64,000 nt of DNA from Actinopolymorpha singaporensis (GTDB lineage Bacteria > Actinomycetota > Actinomycetes > Propionibacteriales > Actinopolymorphaceae): positions 2,157,981 to 2,221,980 of the forward strand of contig NZ_LT629732.1 in NCBI RefSeq assembly GCF_900104745.1, given 5' to 3'. The notes under the pieces are model-generated. The model worked only from the letters and a program-made list of their open reading frames with translations, ran no database searches and was not told where the DNA came from. Of this stretch, positions 58,987 to 64,000 are shown piece after piece (the stretch's first letter is position 1; the number at the start of each line of letters is the position of its first letter). Both the position numbers and the translations under genes were made by a program.

Positions 58987-59004
58987 GTTCGCTTCCGGCG
59001 TAAC
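58987..59004 (+). promoter_or_regulatory. Candidate ClgR box upstream of clpC
   Basis: GTTCGCTTCCGGCGTAAC contains GTTCGC, five bases, then GCG. That is the motif described for ClgR, the activator of clp genes in Streptomyces (recalled, not looked up). The outer bases (GTT/AAC) also form a dyad. It lies 201 bp before the clpC ATG, leaving room for a promoter and leader. Confidence 0.55.
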
Positions 59005-59204
59005 GCCTCGCCAGCGGGCCCGGCATGGAACACAGTGGTAGGTCGACGAGTTACACAGTTACGTACTGCTCACCGCTCGCCGGCAGTTCGATCCCCACTC
59101 GCAACATGGTGGGAGGAGGCTGTGTCGGGAGCGGGGACTAGCATGAAATGCAGGGGCCGGGTAGATCCGGACTCCCACGCCGTCTCCAGCCCGGGGAGCG
59201 AAAG

Positions 59205-61706
59205 ATGTTCGAAAGGTTCACCGACCGCGCGAGGCGGGTTGTCGTCCTGGCCCAAGAAGAGGCCCGGATGCTCAGCCACAACTACATCGGGACCGAGCAC
59301 ATCCTCTTGGGCCTCATCCACGAGGGTGAGGGCGTCGCCGCCAAGGCGCTCGAGAGCCTCGGTATCTCGCTGGAGGCTGTGCGCGCCCAGGTCGAAGAGA
59401 TCATCGGCCAGGGTCAGCAGGCACCCAGTGGGCACATCCCGTTCACGCCGCGGGCCAAGAAGGTCCTCGAGCTGTCGTTGCGTGAGGCCCTCCAGCTCGG
59501 TCACAACTACATCGGCACCGAACACATCCTGCTCGGTCTCATCCGCGAGGGTGAGGGCGTGGCTGCCCAGGTGCTGGTGAAGCTCGGCGCCGACCTCGGC
59601 CGGGTCCGGCAGCAGGTGATCCAGCTGCTGTCCGGTTACCAGGGCAAGGAGACCGCAGGCGCGGCCGCCGGTGCCAGTGGCGAGAGTTCCCCGCAGGGGT
59701 CGCTCGTTCTCGACCAGTTCGGGCGCAACCTCACCCAGGGTGCGCGCGAAGGCAAGCTCGACCCGGTGATCGGGCGCGAGAAGGAGATCGAGCGGGTCAT
59801 GCAGGTGCTGTCCCGCCGCACCAAGAACAACCCTGTGCTCATCGGCGAGCCCGGCGTCGGCAAGACCGCCATCGTCGAGGGTCTCGCCCAGGCGATCGTG
59901 CGCGGAGACGTGCCCGAGACGCTCAAGGACAAGCAGATCTACACCCTCGACCTGGGTGCCCTGGTCGCGGGCTCGCGCTACCGCGGTGACTTCGAGGAAC
60001 GCCTGAAGAAGGTGCTCAAGGAGATCCGCACCCGCGGTGACATCGTGCTCTTCATCGACGAGCTGCACACCCTGGTGGGTGCCGGCGCGGCCGAGGGCGC
60101 GATCGACGCGGCGAGCATCCTCAAGCCGATGCTGGCCCGGGGTGAGCTGCAGACCGTCGGCGCCACCACGCTCGACGAGTACCGGAAGTACCTCGAGAAG
60201 GACGCCGCGCTGGAACGCCGCTTCCAGCCGATCCACGTCCAGGAGCCCTCGATGGCGCTCACCATCGAGATGCTCAAGGGCCAGCGCGACCGTTACGAGG
60301 CACACCACCGCGTGACGATCACCGACCAGGCGATCGTGGCGGCCGCCCAGCTTTCCGACCGCTACATCTCCGACCGGTTCCTGCCCGACAAGGCCATCGA
60401 CCTGATCGACGAGGCCGGTTCGCGGCTGCGCATCCGCCGGATGACCGCGCCGCCGGACCTTCGGGAGTTCGACGAGCGGATCGCCAACGTCCGCCGCGAC
60501 AAGGAAGCGGCCATCGACGCGCAGGACTTCGAGCGTGCCGCGTCGCTGCGCGACGAGGAGAAGAAGCTCATCGCGCAGAAGGCCGAGCGGGAGAAGCAGT
60601 GGAAGGCCGGCGACATGGATGTCGTCGCCGAGGTCGACGAGGAGCTGATCGCGGAGGTCCTGTCCACCGCGACCGGCATCCCGGTCTTCAAGCTGACCGA
60701 GGAGGAGTCGCAGCGTCTGCTCCGCATGGAGGACGAGCTGCACAAGCGCTACGTCGGCCAGGAGGACGCGGTCCGCGCGCTCGCCAAGGCGATCCGGCGC
60801 ACCCGTGCCGGCCTGAAGGACCCGAAGCGTCCAGGTGGCTCGTTCATCTTCGCCGGCCCGTCCGGTGTCGGTAAGACCGAGCTGTCGAAGGCCCTGACGG
60901 AGTTCCTGTTCGGCGACGAGGACGCGCTCATCCAGCTGGACATGAGCGAGTACTCCGAGAAGCACACCGTCTCGCGGCTGTTCGGCTCCCCGCCTGGCTA
61001 CGTCGGCTACGACGAGGGCGGACAGCTCACCGAGAAGGTGCGCCGCAAGCCGTTCTCCGTCGTGCTCTTCGACGAGGTGGAGAAGGCCCACCCGGAGATC
61101 TTCAACTCCCTGTTGCAGATCCTCGAGGAAGGCCGGCTCACCGACGCACAGGGTCGGGTGGTCGACTTCAAGAACACCGTGATCATCATGACCACCAACC
61201 TCGGCACCCGCGACATCGCCAAGGGCGTCAACCTCGGCTTCACACAGTCGAAGGACGCCGGTGGCTCCTACGAGCGGATGAAGTCGAAGGTCCAGGAGGA
61301 GCTCAAGCAGCACTTCCGGCCGGAGTTCCTCAACCGCGTCGACGACATCATCGTCTTCCCGCCGCTGACCGAGGAGCAGCTCGTCGACATCGTGGACCTG
61401 CTGGTGGCGAAGGTCGAGGAGCGGCTGCGCGACAAGGACATGGGCATCGAGCTGACGCAGAACGCCAAGCTCCTGCTCGCCAAGCGCGGCTACGACCCGG
61501 TGCTCGGCGCCCGGCCGCTGCGGCGGACGCTGCAGCGCGAGATCGAGGACACGCTGGCGGAGAAGCTGCTGTACGGCGAGCTCACTCCCGGCCAGATCGT
61601 GCTCGTCGACGTCCAGGGCGAGGGCAAGGAGGCGACGTTCACCTTCACGGGTACGTCCAAGGCTCCGGTGCCCGACCTGCCGACGATCGAGGCCAGCACC
61701 GAGTAG
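59205..61706 (+). CDS. clpC: ATP-dependent Clp protease ATP-binding subunit ClpC
   Basis: An 833-residue AAA+ unfoldase that feeds substrates to ClpP. Two Clp-N repeats (about 1-145) carry the TEHILLGLI segment twice. The first ATPase has Walker A GEPGVGKT (214-221), and a UVR-type coiled coil lies near residues 425-460. The second ATPase has GPSGVGKT (551-558) and [12 protein letters not shown]. The ClpP-binding loop LGF is seen in GVNLGFTQ. The start [13 protein letters not shown] matches relatives; GGGGAG lies 6-8 bases before it. In-frame codons upstream to 59148 are not part of the protein. It is monocistronic, ended by a strong terminator. Confidence 0.97.
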   Translation: MFERFTDRARRVVVLAQEEARMLSHNYIGTEHILLGLIHEGEGVAAKALESLGISLEAVRAQVEEIIGQGQQAPSGHIPFTPRAKKVLELSLREALQLGHNYIGTEHILLGLIREGEGVAAQVLVKLGADLGRVRQQVIQLLSGYQGKETAGAAAGASGESSPQGSLVLDQFGRNLTQGAREGKLDPVIGREKEIERVMQVLSRRTKNNPVLIGEPGVGKTAIVEGLAQAIVRGDVPETLKDKQIYTLDLGALVAGSRYRGDFEERLKKVLKEIRTRGDIVLFIDELHTLVGAGAAEGAIDAASILKPMLARGELQTVGATTLDEYRKYLEKDAALERRFQPIHVQEPSMALTIEMLKGQRDRYEAHHRVTITDQAIVAAAQLSDRYISDRFLPDKAIDLIDEAGSRLRIRRMTAPPDLREFDERIANVRRDKEAAIDAQDFERAASLRDEEKKLIAQKAEREKQWKAGDMDVVAEVDEELIAEVLSTATGIPVFKLTEEESQRLLRMEDELHKRYVGQEDAVRALAKAIRRTRAGLKDPKRPGGSFIFAGPSGVGKTELSKALTEFLFGDEDALIQLDMSEYSEKHTVSRLFGSPPGYVGYDEGGQLTEKVRRKPFSVVLFDEVEKAHPEIFNSLLQILEEGRLTDAQGRVVDFKNTVIIMTTNLGTRDIAKGVNLGFTQSKDAGGSYERMKSKVQEELKQHFRPEFLNRVDDIIVFPPLTEEQLVDIVDLLVAKVEERLRDKDMGIELTQNAKLLLAKRGYDPVLGARPLRRTLQREIEDTLAEKLLYGELTPGQIVLVDVQGEGKEATFTFTGTSKAPVPDLPTIEASTE

Positions 61707-61737
61707 GCAGTAGCACCACCGAGCTCCACGGGCATCG

Positions 61738-61768
61738 AAGGGGGCGGCCGCACAGCGGTCGCCCCCTT
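61738..61768. terminator. Terminator between clpC and the lyase gene
   Basis: Arms 61738-61750 and 61756-61768 pair over 13 bp (one G-T pair) with a 5-base loop. The stem ends AAG...CTT and is followed by TCGTGTGT. It lies between convergent genes and fits termination in either direction. Confidence 0.8.
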
Positions 61769-61802
61769 CGTGTGTCCGGAGATCAGGCCGGAGCCTGGCC
61801 GA

Positions 61803-64000
61803 TCAGGGTCGCAGGCGGGCGAACAGCCGCTGCGTGCCGTCGTCCAGGACGGCGGCCGCCTCCGGGCTGAGGCCGTGGCCCCGCAGCGCGGCGATCCTGC
61901 GCCGCAGGGCCCACAGCTGGGCGTGGGCCGGGCGCCCGCGTTCGGCCAGGTCGGCGAGGGTGTCCAGGGCCTGGCTCAGCGCCTGTCGGGCGTTCGGGCT
62001 CACCTCTGCCGGCCCCAGTCCGGCCAGTACCCGCTGCAGGTCCGGAACGCTCCAGGGGCGGTAGGTGGCCCGCAGGCCGCGGCTGGTGCCGTTGGCTCCG
62101 CCGAGATCCACCTCGACGGTCAGCGGATCCAGCGTGATCACCCGGAGGCCCTCGTCCGCGGCCAGCACCCTGTTCGCCGGCACCCCGACGCTGATCCACA
62201 CCTTCCCCGCGGCCCGGGTCGGATCGGACACCGCGAGCGCGACCTCCTCGTCACCTTCCTGCACCACCACACCGGCCGGCGCTCTGGTGGACACGATCGA
62301 CGCCGCACCGAGAGCCCACAGGTTCACGCCGAGCACACCGGCGTTCAGCGCTCGTACGGCCTGGACGCGGGAGGTGTTCGCGACCACCGCGGTCCCGGGC
62401 CGTTCGGCGTACCGTCTGGTCGTCTCCGCGTCGGCGGTCGGCAGCAGGACGTAGGAGTACGCCGCCTGGTCGGGATCCACGCCGTGGTCGAGCCAGAGGG
62501 TGAAGTAGTCGCGGGGGAGCGGGGTGTCGTCCTTCCAGGATGGGTGCTGGGTGATGTCGGACCAGCGGCCCACCCGGTGCTCGCGTTTCAGGTGCGCCTT
62601 GACGCCATGGGGGAAGACGTACCCGCCCGTCCCGGCGAGGTGGACCCACCGGGCGGCCGGCACGGTGGTCTGCTCGCCGAGCCCGGGCACCGCGGTCGTG
62701 CCGTTCACCACCACCGCCTCGGTCCCGGTCGCCAGCCGGCGGTTCTCCACCACCGTCTCCACCCGGCGGCCGTCGTGCGCGGTGATGCCGGTGCCCAGCG
62801 CGACCACCTCGTCGTCGAAGCAGAACCATGACCTTCGCGACACCAGCGAACAGCCCTGCGACGCGAGCCACATCCCCACCGCGGTGTAGCGGTCGGCGAG
62901 CGTGGTGCCGCCCACCCAGTCCTGCGGGTTGAGGTAGCCGCGGCCCTCCATCGGCCGGCGTTCACGCACGTCCACCGTCGTGCCGGGAATCCGGTAGGGG
63001 TCCACCGTGGGCCAGAACCCGTCGTTGTAGTGGTCGATCTGGTGGTCGTAGAGGTAGGTGGCGCCGTCCGCGGTGAGCCAGCCGCGGAGGTTCTCGTCGT
63101 TGATGGACTCGAAGTTCGCGATCCGCCGGGAGCACATCGAGATGCCGTACGCCCAGTTCGTACGCCGGTGCACCACCCGGTCCATGGCGGCGAAGACGTG
63201 GCTGGTCACCAGAGGTCCACGCCGGGGTACGGACTCGTCGGCGAGGAGCGTGCGCGCCTGCAGGAGAGCCGGGACGCTGCGACCGGCCAGCGGGTCGTCC
63301 TGGGTGTCGGCCAGGATCCACTCCTTGAGCATCGGCCCGAGCCAGGCGCTGGTCTCCGCCGGCGCGGCCACCCACAGGCCGAGGGCGGCGTCGACCGCGG
63401 CGTGCCCGGCGTGGTGGTCCTGTTCGTTGTGGCGGGCGATGACCCGGCCGCTGGCCATGTCCATCAGCCCGCCGTGCCAGATCAGCGGGTCGTAGGCGTC
63501 CCGGATCCACTCGTAGACGATGGGGTCGCTGACCGCGAACGGCGTCCCCGCGACCCGCTGGAAGATCCCCGGCAGCGTCGCCAGCAGGCTGACGCCGTAG
63601 GAGCCGTTGTAGGGGTAGTAGTCGTGCTGGATGAACGACCCGTCGCGGTGGAAGCCGTCGCCTGAGTCGGCGTACGACATCACCGGTGCCAACCCGTCCA
63701 CCCCTAGCCGCACCGCGGCGGCGTCCCCGGCGAGGATGCCGCGGCCGACGACCACGTCGGCGGTGAGCACCCGGTTGGCCGCGGTGGCGATGGGCTCGGG
63801 CGTGTAGTTGGCCACCGCCCGGGTGTAGGCCCCGATCCGGTCCGCGCTCAGGTCGTCGTACACCAGCATCGCGGCGAGGTTGAAGCTCTGCGGCCCCGAG
63901 ATCATCCACTCGTACCAGTTGCCGATGATCTGCCCGTCCTCGCGGTAGTAGTGCGCGACCATCCAGTCCATCGCGGCGATCACGTCGGCGAGCAGCTTCG
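61803..64000 (-). CDS. Polysaccharide lyase family 8 (hyaluronate/chondroitin/xanthan lyase type), 5' end outside window
   Basis: At least 732 residues; the frame is open to the last base and reads KLLADVIAAMDW before the GTG at 63983, so the start lies beyond the window. PL8 enzymes cleave uronic-acid polysaccharides by beta-elimination. The (alpha/alpha) toroid part shows NWYEWMISGPQ and the active-site segment DGSFIQHDYYPYNGSYGVSLL region (His and Tyr), followed by SGRVIARHNEQD, where the catalytic Arg and later Glu sit. The C-terminal half is the beta-sandwich. A Tat or Sec signal would lie in the missing part. Whether the substrate is hyaluronan, chondroitin or xanthan cannot be told; its isolated position gives no clue. 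Confidence 0.9.
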   Translation of the reverse strand, partial: KLLADVIAAMDWMVAHYYREDGQIIGNWYEWMISGPQSFNLAAMLVYDDLSADRIGAYTRAVANYTPEPIATAANRVLTADVVVGRGILAGDAAAVRLGVDGLAPVMSYADSGDGFHRDGSFIQHDYYPYNGSYGVSLLATLPGIFQRVAGTPFAVSDPIVYEWIRDAYDPLIWHGGLMDMASGRVIARHNEQDHHAGHAAVDAALGLWVAAPAETSAWLGPMLKEWILADTQDDPLAGRSVPALLQARTLLADESVPRRGPLVTSHVFAAMDRVVHRRTNWAYGISMCSRRIANFESINDENLRGWLTADGATYLYDHQIDHYNDGFWPTVDPYRIPGTTVDVRERRPMEGRGYLNPQDWVGGTTLADRYTAVGMWLASQGCSLVSRRSWFCFDDEVVALGTGITAHDGRRVETVVENRRLATGTEAVVVNGTTAVPGLGEQTTVPAARWVHLAGTGGYVFPHGVKAHLKREHRVGRWSDITQHPSWKDDTPLPRDYFTLWLDHGVDPDQAAYSYVLLPTADAETTRRYAERPGTAVVANTSRVQAVRALNAGVLGVNLWALGAASIVSTRAPAGVVVQEGDEEVALAVSDPTRAAGKVWISVGVPANRVLAADEGLRVITLDPLTVEVDLGGANGTSRGLRATYRPWSVPDLQRVLAGLGPAEVSPNARQALSQALDTLADLAERGRPAHAQLWALRRRIAALRGHGLSPEAAAVLDDGTQRLFARLRP

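Noticed and set aside
58695-59041. Possible small genes between lsr2 and clpC
   Set aside because: The open frames begin inside the terminator stem or cross the ClgR-like box, lack ribosome sites and resemble no family.
59070-61313. A 747-codon open frame antisense to clpC
   Set aside because: Same cause: mirror of the ClpC codons with no recognisable protein features.

Overview
The window is a 64-kb piece of a very GC-rich actinobacterial chromosome. The evidence is GC-biased codon use, frequent GTG starts, an Lsr2 nucleoid protein, ClpC, DUF1707, DUF3180, DUF5302 and bPH2 proteins, an Eis-like acetyltransferase and a deazaflavin(F420)-type oxidoreductase. Two phytanoyl-CoA dioxygenase-like genes, a GMC oxidoreductase and a family 8 polysaccharide lyase would fit a soil member of the Propionibacteriales (Actinopolymorpha- or Kribbella-like), but that placement is inference.

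Bases 1-25,000 are mostly accessory or unlinked genes. They include a tandem-domain phosphotransferase cut by the window edge, a Ddn-like reductase, an RlmA-like methyltransferase with an SRPBCC protein, a PknB-type Ser/Thr kinase and a MEDS-HATPase regulator. A GMC oxidoreductase, PhyH dioxygenase and AraC regulator form a group. Then come a TetR regulator with a clear operator, a GT2 glycosyltransferase, a secreted Cys-rich protein, a VKOR protein, a lone cytochrome oxidase subunit I and an Eis-like acetyltransferase. The 5' end of the acetyltransferase gene sits in a 3 x 213-bp tandem repeat that abuts the wreck of a short-chain dehydrogenase gene.

Bases 25,000-42,200 carry the conserved actinobacterial housekeeping block: NlpC/P60 hydrolase, SAM hydroxide adenosyltransferase, ppa divergent from dacB, a DUF2342 metalloprotease, tilS, hpt, ftsH, folE, folP, folB, folK, a DUF3180 protein and a repeat-bearing membrane protein. 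It couples cell-wall turnover, purine salvage, tRNA modification, membrane proteolysis and folate synthesis. A DUF2795 gene and a secreted esterase are inserted on the other strand between folE and folP.

Bases 42,200-54,000 hold an orphan NuoD2-type complex I subunit, two bPH2 membrane proteins, a MidA/NDUFAF7-type methyltransferase, a NarL-type two-component system followed by a MacB/FtsX-type ABC exporter, and two adjacent DUF1707-DUF4190 paralogues, one frameshifted. The panC/panD and nad genes often found here in actinobacteria are absent. Bases 54,000-64,000 return to the conserved block (coaX, lysS, lsr2, clpC), with a STAS protein and a glycerophosphodiesterase on the opposite strand, and end in a polysaccharide lyase truncated by the window edge.

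Several starts appear leaderless (TANNNT 6-8 bases before the start codon), and convergent gene pairs are often separated by long perfect hairpins. No tRNA, rRNA, CRISPR array, insertion sequence or prophage was seen.
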